64,000 nucleotides of DNA from Microbacterium murale (GTDB lineage Bacteria; Actinomycetota; Actinomycetes; Actinomycetales; Microbacteriaceae), in assembly GCF_014635185.1 (NCBI RefSeq), contig NZ_BMCM01000006.1, positions 186,001 through 250,000 on the forward strand, in the 5' to 3' direction. The notes under the pieces were generated by a model that worked only from the letters and a program-made list of their open reading frames with translations, did not search any database and was not told the origin of the DNA. This document shows, piece after piece, positions 33,599-41,714 of the stretch; the first letter of the stretch is position 1, and each line of letters starts with the position of its first letter. Both the position numbers and the translations under genes were made by a program.

Positions 33599-34555
33599 CT
33601 ATTGACGGCGTGGAGGTCGGCCGCGCCCCGCCGTCAGTGGACGACGGGCATCGTCATGGCGCAGAAAGACAGCTCGAATGCGCGGAACACTGTCACGGAC
33701 CAGGATGCCAAGCGTCCCCATTTCAACGGAACGGCCGTGCCGCAGGGGCCTCGTCGCTGATTCGCCCAGTCGCAGTTCGCGACCGGACGCCAGGAACGTC
33801 TCACGCACGGAACTGAGCCTGCTCCGAGATCTCGACGCGACTGCCGCCGCACTTGCCTCGACCATTGCGGCGACGGGCAGGTGTCCGATCTGTCTGTTGC
33901 GAAGGAACGCCTGTGCCCAAGGCGCCGTGAGGAATGCGGTCAGTTCGACGGCGTCAGGATAGAAGTCGCGCAGGCGCTGGTCTGCACTGCGGTCGGAGCT
34001 ATCGCGGTCGACAAGTCCACGGTAGGTCGAGATGAGTTCGCAAGCGAGCTCGAGCTCACCCGTGTCGAGGCCGATCCCGCGCGCCCATAGAGTTCCTGTC
34101 AGGCATCTTTCCGCGCGTGCATATGCGGCTCGGGTCCCAATGCCGTCGTCGCGTCCGTCGTAGTGCCAACGTCCGTGGCGTGCGCAGAAGGCGCCAGCTC
34201 GGGACTGGACTTCGACGTGCGCGCCACCCGCGCAGCGTCGACACATCGTGAGCGGCTTGGGGAGCGCAGCACAGGTTGCGCATTGCGAGTGGGCCCATCC
34301 GCTGTGCATGCAACGGGTGAAAAGTCGGCTCCTGGTGTCATCCTCGTCGAACCAGTTCGCGGGCAAACCGGCGAGCTGTGCGACCACTCGAGGCACGGCC
34401 TCCGGTGTTGTCCGCAACGGAAGCCCCCGCTGCGACTTCCGTATGGCGGTCCAGAGTTCTCCGGGTGTCAGTGCGTTGCGGGTGACGAGACGGGCATAGA
34501 TGCTCGCGACTGTTTCGCCCCGGAATGCTCGCACGGGCGCGGGCAGTGCCCTCAT
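33599..34555 (-). CDS. tniQ: TniQ-family target-selection protein, copy 1
   Basis: 318 residues. It begins PAPVRAFRGETVASIYARLVTRNALTPGELWTAIRK, the TniQ N-terminal block, then HSGWAHSQCATCAALPKPLTMCRRCAGG and GAFCARHGRW (zinc-binding Cys/His set). It aligns in layout with the second copy (GTLWARGIGLDTGELELA here versus GPLWERGIAIHTGEFNLA there) but is clearly diverged. ATGA overlap with tnsC fixes the start. Role: target-site recognition and recruitment of TnsC; whether it recognises a chromosomal site or another cue is unknown. Confidence 0.88.
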   Translation of the reverse strand: MRALPAPVRAFRGETVASIYARLVTRNALTPGELWTAIRKSQRGLPLRTTPEAVPRVVAQLAGLPANWFDEDDTRSRLFTRCMHSGWAHSQCATCAALPKPLTMCRRCAGGAHVEVQSRAGAFCARHGRWHYDGRDDGIGTRAAYARAERCLTGTLWARGIGLDTGELELACELISTYRGLVDRDSSDRSADQRLRDFYPDAVELTAFLTAPWAQAFLRNRQIGHLPVAAMVEASAAAVASRSRSRLSSVRETFLASGRELRLGESATRPLRHGRSVEMGTLGILVRDSVPRIRAVFLRHDDARRPLTAGRGRPPRRQ

Positions 34556-35643
34556 TGCCGGACTTTTTCCCGCCGACCTCTGCGGCGTTTCGCCCCTGTT
34601 CCAGCCTCGTCGGCGACGCGGTCTTCTAGTTTTCGGATGGTCGCGAGCACAACCAGGAGGTTGTCCAGGTCCAGTCGTTCTGATCCATCGTGTATCGCAT
34701 CGCGGGCGCAGCGGCGGATTGCTTTGGCCATGCGCCCCAGCGATCCGCGTGAGATGTCGCGGAGTTCGGCCGCGATCCTCAAGATATCGCCCTCCGGTTG
34801 ATCGATGAGGCAGAGTGACGTTTCCAGCTCAGCGAGGATCCTGCCCCATACGGCGGCGCCTTCGTTGGTCGCAATGTCGTACTCGTCGAACTGCACGGTC
34901 TCGAATCGCGCCATGATCTGTTCTCCGCGTGAACCCCAGAACAGCCCGTTGCGTGCGACGTCTACTCCGGCGTAGATCATCGTGCCAGGGAACCGTTCAG
35001 ACAATTCCTTCAGGGCGTCGGCCGCTCCCTCGTTCGCGTGATATCGAAGGTCGAGTCGATGGATGTCATCGATGATGACGATCTCCGTCGCGCATTCCCG
35101 CATTACGTTGCAGACGCGAGCCAGGAGGGTCTCGTAGGAGGCCGTCTGCGAGTAGGGAAGTGCATAGAAGTCAGCGAGCTTCTTCATCATTGTCTTCTCT
35201 GTCGCGTGGGTCGGCACCTGGGCGAAGGCGACGGGAATCAGATCTCGCTTCTTTTGGATACTTCTGGCGCGGCGTGCCCGCTCGAATGCGCGGCCGAACT
35301 CCTGGACCGCGGTGGTCTTGCCCATGCTGGGGCGGCCAGAGATAATCACACCGGACTTGCTGGCGTCCGGTGAACGGTTGTCGGCCATGGCGTTACGAGC
35401 TGCGGCAGCGAAGCTACGTAGCGAGGGGGTGGAGATTCGCGCGCCGACGGACATGAATCTTTCCCGGGCGATGTTGTAGAGCGCGCGGTCAGAAGAGGCC
35501 ATCGCGTCGTACTCGCGCATGCTGCAAGGAACCGGTTGATCCGCCTCGAACTCAACGAACTCTCGCCAACCCTCCTTCGTCGTGTATTCGAAGTTGACGG
35601 TGGGGGCATCGAAGTCGAAGTCGGTCAGCAGGTCGTCAAACAT
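34552..35643 (-). CDS. tnsC: TnsC/TniB-type AAA+ ATPase
   Basis: 363 residues. Walker A is GRPSMGKTTAV (about 103-113); Walker B is EIVIIDDIHRLDLRYH (about 187-202); a sensor-like YAGVDVARNGLF follows. The order matches TnsC/TniB regulators that form filaments on target DNA and connect TniQ with the TnsA/TnsB transposase. The basic tail GAKRRRGRREKVRQ may contact DNA or partners. It starts 2 bp after the tnsB stop and overlaps tniQ1 by 4 bp. Confidence 0.92.
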   Translation of the reverse strand: MFDDLLTDFDFDAPTVNFEYTTKEGWREFVEFEADQPVPCSMREYDAMASSDRALYNIARERFMSVGARISTPSLRSFAAAARNAMADNRSPDASKSGVIISGRPSMGKTTAVQEFGRAFERARRARSIQKKRDLIPVAFAQVPTHATEKTMMKKLADFYALPYSQTASYETLLARVCNVMRECATEIVIIDDIHRLDLRYHANEGAADALKELSERFPGTMIYAGVDVARNGLFWGSRGEQIMARFETVQFDEYDIATNEGAAVWGRILAELETSLCLIDQPEGDILRIAAELRDISRGSLGRMAKAIRRCARDAIHDGSERLDLDNLLVVLATIRKLEDRVADEAGTGAKRRRGRREKVRQ

Positions 35644-35645
35644 GG

Positions 35646-37658
35646 CTATCCGCCTTCTGTTTGTCGCGTGAAGCCGAAGGGCGGGGCCACCGGCCAGATG
35701 GGCTTCTTGTCGTCGTGGACAGTCGTGGGGGCGATACCGCTATCCGCGGAGGTCGCGGCCTCAGCGGTCGCCTCTTGAAAGTTGGTTTTCGCGATCTGGT
35801 TTGTGATCCCGAGCAGGTCGGACGCGTTTGATTTCTCGCGCTTCTTTTCGCGTGCGGTGAGCGGCTTATTGCCGGTGTTCATGAAGCGACGCATGACTTC
35901 ATTGAGGTCGTCCTGACTCGGTTCCTCACCCCGGGTGGCCGCCTGCGCCCGGGCCACGCGCCAGACCTCGTTTGCCATGGGCGCACCGTTGTGCGGCGAA
36001 CGCCAGGTGAGCGGAACGAAGGAATCTCCAATTTCTATCCAAACGGTCATGGGGTTGTAAGGGTCAACATGGATCGGCCACTTGCCGCCGTGGTTGCGGT
36101 GTCGAGAGCGTACGTTGCGGATTGCGCTGAGGGCCTCGGAGTCGTAGATCCGGAGATCGAGGTTGATACCGTACGGCAGCACTGTGCGCCACCTTGTGGG
36201 CAGCATGGCCAGGTATCGATCGGCGTCCAGAGGTACGTGGAACTCAGGCGCGATTTCTCGGAAAGCGTCAACCATCTGGTTGGGGGTCAACTTCAGTCTC
36301 GGGTTCCGCGGATCTCGAAGCGCACTGTGAGGACGGTTTTGCCAAGCGACTGCGATCCAGTCTTCGAGTAGTTCCTGCAACTGTTCCAGGGTGAGAAGTT
36401 CGCTGGTCGAGATCGACTCGTCACCTCGCATGTCAGGGCTTTCGCCGAGGAAGCTGATGGCGTATTGGGTGAACAGGACCTTGATCGTGTCGAACATCTT
36501 CTCGACCTTGGCCTTGTGCGTCGGCGTGTACTTTGCGGCCAAAGTGAGAGAGATGCCGAGGGATCGGCAGGCGTCAGTGAAGTGGCGTGAGACATAGGCG
36601 GATCCGTGGTCTGTGGTGATGGTTTCCGGGAAGATATACGCCTGCGCGTCCCTGGCGTGTTCGAACCGTTGAGCTAGGAGCTCGTCCTCTCCTATCCAGG
36701 CTTCCGACGTGGCGCGGCGGTTTGCTCGGACTCCCTCAGGTCGGAATGCGTACGGAACGAGGGCACGAGCGAGTACGACCACCAGGTCGATGCTTCGGGT
36801 GCCGACTGTCACGATGGCCGATAGCACGCTGCGGGACGCCTCGTCGAGGAGAATCGTCAGGTCAGGCCGCACGGACTGGCCGTCACATTCGACCATGATT
36901 TCCATTGGGGTGGTGTCGATCAGTACCTGCTCACCAGGCCTGACACCTACTCGGTTCCCGAACATATGCGACGGTTGGTTTGCTTTGGTGCGCCGGGTTC
37001 GCGCGCTGCCGAAGGTGTACCTGCCTCCCTCAATCTCCCCCAAAAGCCGAAAGAGTGTGGCTCGGCTCGGTACCGGGACGACGCCAGGGCCGTGGCGTTG
37101 TTCGAGCTCCCGCAAGGCGAGCCAGATCACCCGTGTCCCGGTCCCGGTGGATTTTCGGGTCTGGTCGCCGACCACGTGTGCGAACGCTTCTACGAGGCGA
37201 GCATCGTAGGCGCGGGGCGGCATGTTGGCGAGCCCGAAGCGTCGCCCATCGAGTAGGCCGCCGACCCCGGAGGCTTCCAGTGCCGCGCGTTGACGTTGAA
37301 CCTTGCGCGGCGAATAGTCGGTGCCGAGTCGACGGTTGACGTTCTCGATGATGATCTTCGATGCGTCAGCCTGCAGAATGCCCTTGTCTATGAGGTCGGC
37401 ATACCGATCGAGCTCGTCGAGCCAGACGTCGACGACTTTGCGGTCGGGTGGTTCAAGTTCATCGAGAATTCGAAGGTCCAAGACCTCGGCGACTGTCCGT
37501 GCTGTCGCCGGCTCTGCCTCGACTTGCAGGTCGATGGCGAGAACCTCGATGTCGTCGTCGCCGTCCACTGGGCGAAGGGTCAGGTACGACGGACGCACGA
37601 GCACCACGTGGTGATCTTCACCGCGCCATCGGAGGAGATCCCCGGGGTGGACAATCAT
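35646..37658 (-). CDS. tnsB: TnsB/TniA-type DDE transposase
   Basis: 670 residues with an rve-type integrase core: D248 in VLIDTTPMEIMVECDG, D350 in ITTDHGSAYVSRHF and E386 in PTHKAKVEKMFDTIK form the DDE triad. An N-terminal region with HTH-like segments (residues about 70-230) should bind the end repeats, and a Mu-transposase C-terminal barrel follows (IPLTWRSPHNGAPM region near 560). It cuts and joins the 3' transposon ends. Overlap with tnsA (ATGA) and its length match TnsB of Tn7-like elements. Confidence 0.95.
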   Translation of the reverse strand: MIVHPGDLLRWRGEDHHVVLVRPSYLTLRPVDGDDDIEVLAIDLQVEAEPATARTVAEVLDLRILDELEPPDRKVVDVWLDELDRYADLIDKGILQADASKIIIENVNRRLGTDYSPRKVQRQRAALEASGVGGLLDGRRFGLANMPPRAYDARLVEAFAHVVGDQTRKSTGTGTRVIWLALRELEQRHGPGVVPVPSRATLFRLLGEIEGGRYTFGSARTRRTKANQPSHMFGNRVGVRPGEQVLIDTTPMEIMVECDGQSVRPDLTILLDEASRSVLSAIVTVGTRSIDLVVVLARALVPYAFRPEGVRANRRATSEAWIGEDELLAQRFEHARDAQAYIFPETITTDHGSAYVSRHFTDACRSLGISLTLAAKYTPTHKAKVEKMFDTIKVLFTQYAISFLGESPDMRGDESISTSELLTLEQLQELLEDWIAVAWQNRPHSALRDPRNPRLKLTPNQMVDAFREIAPEFHVPLDADRYLAMLPTRWRTVLPYGINLDLRIYDSEALSAIRNVRSRHRNHGGKWPIHVDPYNPMTVWIEIGDSFVPLTWRSPHNGAPMANEVWRVARAQAATRGEEPSQDDLNEVMRRFMNTGNKPLTAREKKREKSNASDLLGITNQIAKTNFQEATAEAATSADSGIAPTTVHDDKKPIWPVAPPFGFTRQTEGG

Positions 37659-38398
37659 CGCTCAGACCCGAAGTGCACGGTCGACGCCATGGACAGGGGG
37701 CGGCCCAGGTCCGCTCTGGCGCGGTTGAGCCAGACAAGTGCGTATGCGGCGCCCCGTGCCGAATGCGTGGCGTCGCCGAGCGTTCTGACGAGTGCACCGA
37801 GAGACATCGAACCGTTCGACGGCAATTTCGTGAGGTCTATACCATCGAGCCAGATCGGGTCTCGGTAGCGGAGGAGGAATCGAAGGTTCTCTTGCGTGGC
37901 GCCCGGAAGGGAGTCGAACACGAGGTAGTCCCATCCGAGCGCTGCCGCCAACCGACGAGTGAGCTCGAACTTGGCGGCATCAAGTGGTTTGATCCTCGAC
38001 CGTTCGCGCACGTCGACCAACAGAGCACTTCCGTCGTCGCGACGTACGAAGTAGTCCGGGGCGTGAGATCGTCGGGTGCTACGCCAATCGATCCACATAG
38101 GTTGGGCAATCACGCTTCGTGCAGTGCCCGTCCTATCTAGAGTTGCCAAGAAGGCTCGCTCCCAAAACGACTCGAACGGGACGTGCTCGTCGGTCGAGGA
38201 AAGCCAGAACCTGCCCTCGAAATTCCGCTTCTGCGGGTACGAGACGAACGATCGGACCTGATCCGCATCCTCGAAAGAGATTCCCGCGGCGTCCGAAGAG
38301 TCGACCTCGAGTTCAAATCCGTGCAGCGAATACCGGATCGCGGCATCAAGGGCGTTCGTGCCATCGAGCGCGGCAAGCCAATCAGTGGTTAGAGTCAC
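37655..38398 (-). CDS. tnsA: TnsA endonuclease subunit of the transposase
   Basis: 247 residues from GTG 38398, which has GGGAG 7 bp upstream; a TTG at 38518 would extend it into the end repeats and is rejected. The nuclease core reads PFESFWERAFLATLD (E76/E80), QPMWIDW, HAPDYFVRRDDG (D115) and ALLVDVRERSR, where the usual catalytic lysine of E-D-K nucleases appears as Arg131. TnsA cleaves the 5' strands so that the element moves by cut-and-paste. The promoter must lie in or near the right-end array at 38514-38596. Confidence 0.88.
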   Translation of the reverse strand: MTLTTDWLAALDGTNALDAAIRYSLHGFELEVDSSDAAGISFEDADQVRSFVSYPQKRNFEGRFWLSSTDEHVPFESFWERAFLATLDRTGTARSVIAQPMWIDWRSTRRSHAPDYFVRRDDGSALLVDVRERSRIKPLDAAKFELTRRLAAALGWDYLVFDSLPGATQENLRFLLRYRDPIWLDGIDLTKLPSNGSMSLGALVRTLGDATHSARGAAYALVWLNRARADLGRPLSMASTVHFGSER

Positions 38399-38513
38399 GG
38401 CGGAGCTCCCAACCGGGGCCCGGTGTTCCGCGGGGGTTCCGTGGAGCGGTCCCGACTTGCAACGCAAGCTACGCCTCCGTGAGAGGCCGCCTGTTGTAGA
38501 CACGCCGCGTCGT

Positions 38514-38596
38514 GCCAACTGGGGTGAGATATGCCAGGTCGAATGAGACGGCCGTCAACTCGAATGAGATTTTGCCAACTCGAGTGAGACAGGACA
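38514..38596. repeat. Right end of Tn7-like element with four packed TnsB-type sites
   Basis: Four tandem copies of a motif close to GCCAACTCGAGTGAGAC lie at 38514-38529, 38533-38549, 38554-38570 and 38574-38590, spaced about 20 bp, followed by the terminal AGGACA. The outermost copy aligns over 24 bp with the reverse complement of the left end. The array lies upstream of tnsA, so binding of TnsB could also repress the operon, as known for Tn7. Confidence 0.88.
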
Positions 38597-38601
38597 CTCG
38601 A
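38597..38601. repeat. Target-site duplication, right copy (CTCGA)
   Basis: Five bases CTCGA immediately outside the right GGACA terminus; identical to 15241-15245. Together with the inverted repeats they fix both ends of the element to the base. Confidence 0.92.
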
Positions 38602-38630
38602 ACCGCGCCAAAATTTCCGTGACCAAACCG

Positions 38631-38659
38631 TTGCATTCGTTACCGCCCCGTTATACAGT
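38631..38659 (+). promoter_or_regulatory. Probable sigma-70-type promoter of small RNA
   Basis: TTGCAT at 38631-38636 and TACAGT at 38654-38659 are separated by 17 bp, a good -35/-10 pair for an actinobacterial housekeeping promoter (TTGACA and TANNNT types). Transcription would start near 38665-38668, 30 to 40 bp before the structured region's second half. Confidence 0.6.
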
Positions 38660-38660
38660 G

Positions 38661-38765
38661 ATCACACGGTGAATGTTTGCTGTGGCATCCACCGCATGTG
38701 ATTGCAGGACACTCTTGGTGCAAGGGACAAGGGCCGGTCGGGAGCCTCTCCGACCGGCCCTTCAC
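38661..38765 (+). ncRNA. Candidate structured small RNA next to transposon right end
   Basis: There is no plausible coding frame between the promoter-like element and the terminator. The region folds on inspection into nested stems: ATCACA (38661-38666) with TGTGAT (38697-38702), GGTG (38668-38671) with CACC (38690-38693), a hairpin TTGCA (38702-38706) with TGCAA (38719-38723), and a strong 11-bp terminator hairpin. A 34-codon ATG frame at 38673 lacks a ribosome-binding site and runs through the terminator. I do not recognise an Rfam family. It begins about 65 bp outside the right end of the Tn7-like element. Confidence 0.55.
38731..38765 (+). terminator. Strong hairpin terminator
   Basis: GGGCCGGTCGG (38731-38741) and CCGACCGGCCC (38750-38760) are perfect 11-bp arms around an 8-nt loop, followed by TTCACC rather than a long T-run, which is usual in high-GC actinobacteria. 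Confidence 0.8.
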
Positions 38766-38786
38766 CATTCCTACTAATCTGTATTC

Positions 38787-39215
38787 ATGACGGATCGCAA
38801 GCTGGCGCTCGAGACCTGGGAGAGCCTTTTCCGTGCCCAGCACGAACTCTTCATGGCCATGGCCGCTGATTTCGACGGCACCGCGATCACGCAGGCCGAG
38901 TACGACGTGCTGCTCACGGTCGTCCGTTCACCCGAGATGACAGCGCGACTCCGCGATGTCACCTCGAACATGCTCATCAGCCAGCCGAGCGTCTCGCGGC
39001 TCGTCGACCGGATGGTCGCGCGCGGACTGATCCAGAAGTGCCCCGACCCGGAAGACGGCCGGGGTGCACTGATCCGTGCGACCGAAGACGGCGCCCGTGC
39101 GTTCCGCGCAGTCGCGACCGTCCACGGGCGCTCGATCGCGCAACGCATGTCGAAGCTCGACGACGACGAACTGCGCACGCTGCACGCACTCACTGAGAAG
39201 CTCCGCGGCCTCTGA
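38787..39215 (+). CDS. MarR family transcriptional regulator
   Basis: 142 residues. The winged helix reads LTVVRSPEMTARLRDVTSNM then LISQPSVSRLVDRMVARGLI and the wing KCPDPEDGRGALIRATEDG; flanking helices provide dimerisation. The ligand and targets are unknown. ATG 38787 gives the complete fold and follows the small-RNA terminator by 26 bp. The downstream flotillin-like gene is on the same strand 91 bp away. Confidence 0.9.
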   Translation: MTDRKLALETWESLFRAQHELFMAMAADFDGTAITQAEYDVLLTVVRSPEMTARLRDVTSNMLISQPSVSRLVDRMVARGLIQKCPDPEDGRGALIRATEDGARAFRAVATVHGRSIAQRMSKLDDDELRTLHALTEKLRGL

Positions 39216-39306
39216 CGGCATTCCTCCCCTTCGACGACATGTCGATCTCTGACATAGTCGATGCAGAAGCAGCCTTCGCAGAAGCGGGGGCAGGGAGGGA
39301 ACTTTC

Positions 39307-40914
39307 ATGGAGATCGCCGGAGCTGTCGGCATTCTGATTCTCGTCGGCATTGCTGTCGTCGTACTGATCGTGGTCGGGCTGATCGTGCTGCTGTTCGCGC
39401 GCAGCTGGATCAAGGTCGCGCGCGCCGATGAGGCGCTCGTCATATCGGGTCGCAAGCAGAAGGTGCAACGCGCCATCGTGAACGCGGATGGCACGAGCAG
39501 TTCGGAGAGCGTCGACTCGCCCGTCACGGTGATCGTGAACGGCAAATCTCTCGTCAACCCCATCACCCAGCGCCACGAGATCATCTCGCTGCGCTCGCGC
39601 CAGGTCTCCTTGAACGCCGAGGCGCAGTCCCTGGACAGCGTCACGCTGAACGTCGACGGCGTCGCGATCGTGAAGATCGGCTCCGATCCCCTGTACGTCC
39701 GCCGTGCCGCCGAGCGATTCGCCTCGCAGGATGCCGCTATCGAGCAGTTCACGACCGAGCAGCTCGAAGGTGCGCTCCGCGGCATCGTCGCCACCCTCTC
39801 AGTCGTCGAACTCATGCGCGACCGCAAGAAGTTCTCCGACCAGATCGCCGCCGACGTCTCGCAGGATCTGGCCGAACAGGGCCTCATCCTCGATTCCTTC
39901 CAGATCAAGGGCATCACCGACAAGGTCGGCTACATCCAGTCCCTCGGCGCCCCCGAGATCCAGGCGAAGCGCCAGTCGGCCGAGATCTCGCAGACCAACG
40001 CCGACCGCGCGATCAACCAGAAGAACATCGCCAACCAAGAAGCCAATCTGATCGAGCAGACCGCTCTCGACACGAACACGGCCAACTCCAACGCCGGCAT
40101 CGGTCGAGCTCGCGCCGAGGCGGAGCAGGCAGAGAACCTCGCCCGCGAGCAGGCGCAGCAGGCCGTGCTGCAACAGCAGGCCGAGAACCGTCAAGCGCAG
40201 CTGGATGCTGACGTCAAGCGTGTCGCCGACGCCCAGCGCTACGAGGCAGAGACCCGCGCCCAGGCCGAGCTCTACACACGTGAACGGGCCGCAGAGGCCG
40301 GTGCTATCGAGCAGGTCAAGCAGGCCGAGGCCCGCACCCGCATCGCCGAGCAGCAGGCCCAGGCCGACCGTGCCCGCGCCGACGGTGAAGCGGCGGCCGC
40401 CGTCGCGAAGGCCACCGGTGACGCCGACGCGCTGCGCGCACAGGCCGAGGCAGAAGCCGAGGCCCGCCGTCTGCGCGCCAACGCGGAGGCAGACGCCATC
40501 CGCGCCGAGGGTGACGCACGTGCGGCCGCGCTCGAGGCAGAGGCGAAGGCCATCGCATCCAACCAGGAGGCGTTCCTCTCCCAGCGCGTTCTCGACGTGC
40601 TGCCGAACATCATGAGCGAATTCGCGAAGGGGTACGCCACGATCGGAAGCGTCTCGATCATCGGCGGTTCCGGCAACGACGGCGCTTCGGATGTCGTCGG
40701 CGCCGACAGTGCGAAGGCGCTGAAGTCTGTGTTCGACAGCGTGAGTTCGGCCACCGGCCTCGATCTCGCCGCGATCATCCAGGGTCAGGCCGTCGGCCGC
40801 GGCATCGGAGAGAGCATCTCGAATGCCCAGGCTCCTGCTCCGGCGAAGAAACCGAAGGCGAAGGCGGCCGACTCGGCTGCCGCTCCCCCGCCCCCGCCCG
40901 CATCGGCCGAGTAG
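39307..40914 (+). CDS. SPFH/flotillin family membrane protein
   Basis: 535 residues. One N-terminal membrane helix (GILILVGIAVVVLIVVGLIVLL, about residues 8-30) is followed by an SPFH/band-7 domain (about 40-210, including NAEAQSLDSVTLNVDGVAIVKI). A long Ala/Glu/Arg-rich coiled coil (about 215-430, repeated EAEA units) comes next, and a C-terminal Ala/Pro/Lys-rich tail. This is the flotillin/FloA-YuaG layout. Flotillins organise membrane microdomains. Start ATG 39307 has GGAGGGAACTTTC upstream. A strong terminator follows. Confidence 0.92.
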   Translation: MEIAGAVGILILVGIAVVVLIVVGLIVLLFARSWIKVARADEALVISGRKQKVQRAIVNADGTSSSESVDSPVTVIVNGKSLVNPITQRHEIISLRSRQVSLNAEAQSLDSVTLNVDGVAIVKIGSDPLYVRRAAERFASQDAAIEQFTTEQLEGALRGIVATLSVVELMRDRKKFSDQIAADVSQDLAEQGLILDSFQIKGITDKVGYIQSLGAPEIQAKRQSAEISQTNADRAINQKNIANQEANLIEQTALDTNTANSNAGIGRARAEAEQAENLAREQAQQAVLQQQAENRQAQLDADVKRVADAQRYEAETRAQAELYTRERAAEAGAIEQVKQAEARTRIAEQQAQADRARADGEAAAAVAKATGDADALRAQAEAEAEARRLRANAEADAIRAEGDARAAALEAEAKAIASNQEAFLSQRVLDVLPNIMSEFAKGYATIGSVSIIGGSGNDGASDVVGADSAKALKSVFDSVSSATGLDLAAIIQGQAVGRGIGESISNAQAPAPAKKPKAKAADSAAAPPPPPASAE

Positions 40915-40924
40915 TCGGCAGACG

Positions 40925-40968
40925 AAGAGCGGATGCCGCGTGCCACATCGGCCGCGGCATCCGCTCTT
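40925..40968. terminator. Bidirectional hairpin terminator after flotillin gene
   Basis: AAGAGCGGATGCCGC (40925-40939) pairs perfectly with GCGGCATCCGCTCTT (40954-40968) around a 14-nt loop, and TCTG follows. It lies between the converging flotillin and ABC-2 permease genes and can serve both strands. Confidence 0.88.
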
Positions 40969-40979
40969 TCTGTTCGCGT

Positions 40980-41714
40980 CTACGGGGTGCGCCGGCGCAG
41001 AGTGAGCGATGCCAGCACCAGCGCGCCCAGCATGAACGCGACGACGATCAACAGCGGGCCGAACACGTCCCACCCCTCGTCTCCCGCGGAGACGGCGTTG
41101 ATCGTGTCGATCGCGTAGCTCAGCGGCAGCCAGTCCGAGATCGCGTGCAGCACGTCTGGCATCTGGTCGCGCGGCATGAAGAGTCCGCCGAGGATGATCT
41201 GCGGGAACACGAGCAGCGGCATGAACTGCACGGCCTGGAACTCGGTCTGTGCGAAGGCACTCGCCAGCAGTCCGAGCGCGGTCCCGAGCAGGGCGTCCAC
41301 GACCGCCACCAACCCCAGCTGCCACAGCGGGCCGTCGGTCTCCAGCCCGCAGACCCACACCGCGAACGAGACGGTGATCACGGCCTGCAGCAGCGCCATC
41401 AGACCGAACGCCAGTGCGTAGCCGAGGATGAAGTCGCTCTTCGCCAGCGGCGTGGTCATCAGCCGCTCCAGCGTTCCCGAGCGACGCTCACGCAGTGTCG
41501 TGATCGAGGTGATCAGGAACATCACGATGAACGGGAACAGCGCGAGGATCGGCCCGCCGAACTGGTCGAACACGCCCTCCTGATCGCTGAAGAGCCACGC
41601 GAACAGGCCGACCAGCAGGCTCGGCGCGATGAGCATGAGCGCGATGGACCGCGGATCGTGCCGCAGTTGCGCAAGCACGCGCCCCGCGGTGGCGAAGAGC
41701 CGGATGCCGTTCAT
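40980..41714 (-). CDS. ABC-2 type transporter permease
   Basis: 244 residues with six predicted membrane helices and the ABC-2 core (LFPFIVMFLITSITTLRERRSGTLERLMTTPL, the conserved re-entrant segment and RxxGTxE motif). A FLILGYALAFGLMALLQ-type helix follows; the usual late motif appears as SDWLPLSYAIDTI. The start overlaps the ATPase stop by 4 bp. Together they form a drug- or natural-product-type exporter controlled by the TetR gene upstream. Confidence 0.92.
   Translation of the reverse strand: MNGIRLFATAGRVLAQLRHDPRSIALMLIAPSLLVGLFAWLFSDQEGVFDQFGGPILALFPFIVMFLITSITTLRERRSGTLERLMTTPLAKSDFILGYALAFGLMALLQAVITVSFAVWVCGLETDGPLWQLGLVAVVDALLGTALGLLASAFAQTEFQAVQFMPLLVFPQIILGGLFMPRDQMPDVLHAISDWLPLSYAIDTINAVSAGDEGWDVFGPLLIVVAFMLGALVLASLTLRRRTP

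Larger units (their letters stand above)
15246..38596. mobile_element. Complete Tn7-like transposon, 23,351 bp
   Basis: The element is bounded by 24-bp imperfect inverted repeats beginning TGTCC at 15246 and ending GGACA at 38596. It is flanked by the identical 5-bp sequence CTCGA at 15241-15245 and 38597-38601, the target-duplication size made by Tn7 transposases. The inward operon tnsA-tnsB-tnsC-tniQ-tniQ starts at the right end. Sites resembling each terminal repeat occur as two spaced copies on the left and four close-packed copies on the right, the asymmetric layout of Tn7. Cargo comprises a YobI NTPase pair, MFS efflux, Zn/Cd-type and copper resistance, and a cluster of unknowns. No CRISPR array or cas gene was seen. 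Confidence 0.95.

Noticed and set aside
38399..38518. N-terminal extension of tnsA from a TTG at 38518
   Set aside because: It would translate the right-end repeats and has no ribosome-binding site; GTG 38398 with GGGAG upstream is better.
38597..38765. Known SRP RNA, 6C RNA or tRNA as attachment site
   Set aside because: None of their conserved motifs is visible in this region; it is left as an unassigned small RNA candidate.
38673..38777. 34-codon ATG frame across the small RNA locus
   Set aside because: No ribosome-binding site, and it runs through the terminator hairpin; the structured, non-coding reading explains the region better.
39799..41358. Long open frame of 519 codons opposite the flotillin gene
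   Set aside because: It is the antisense of an Ala/Glu/Arg-rich coiled-coil gene and shows no domain or ribosome-binding site.
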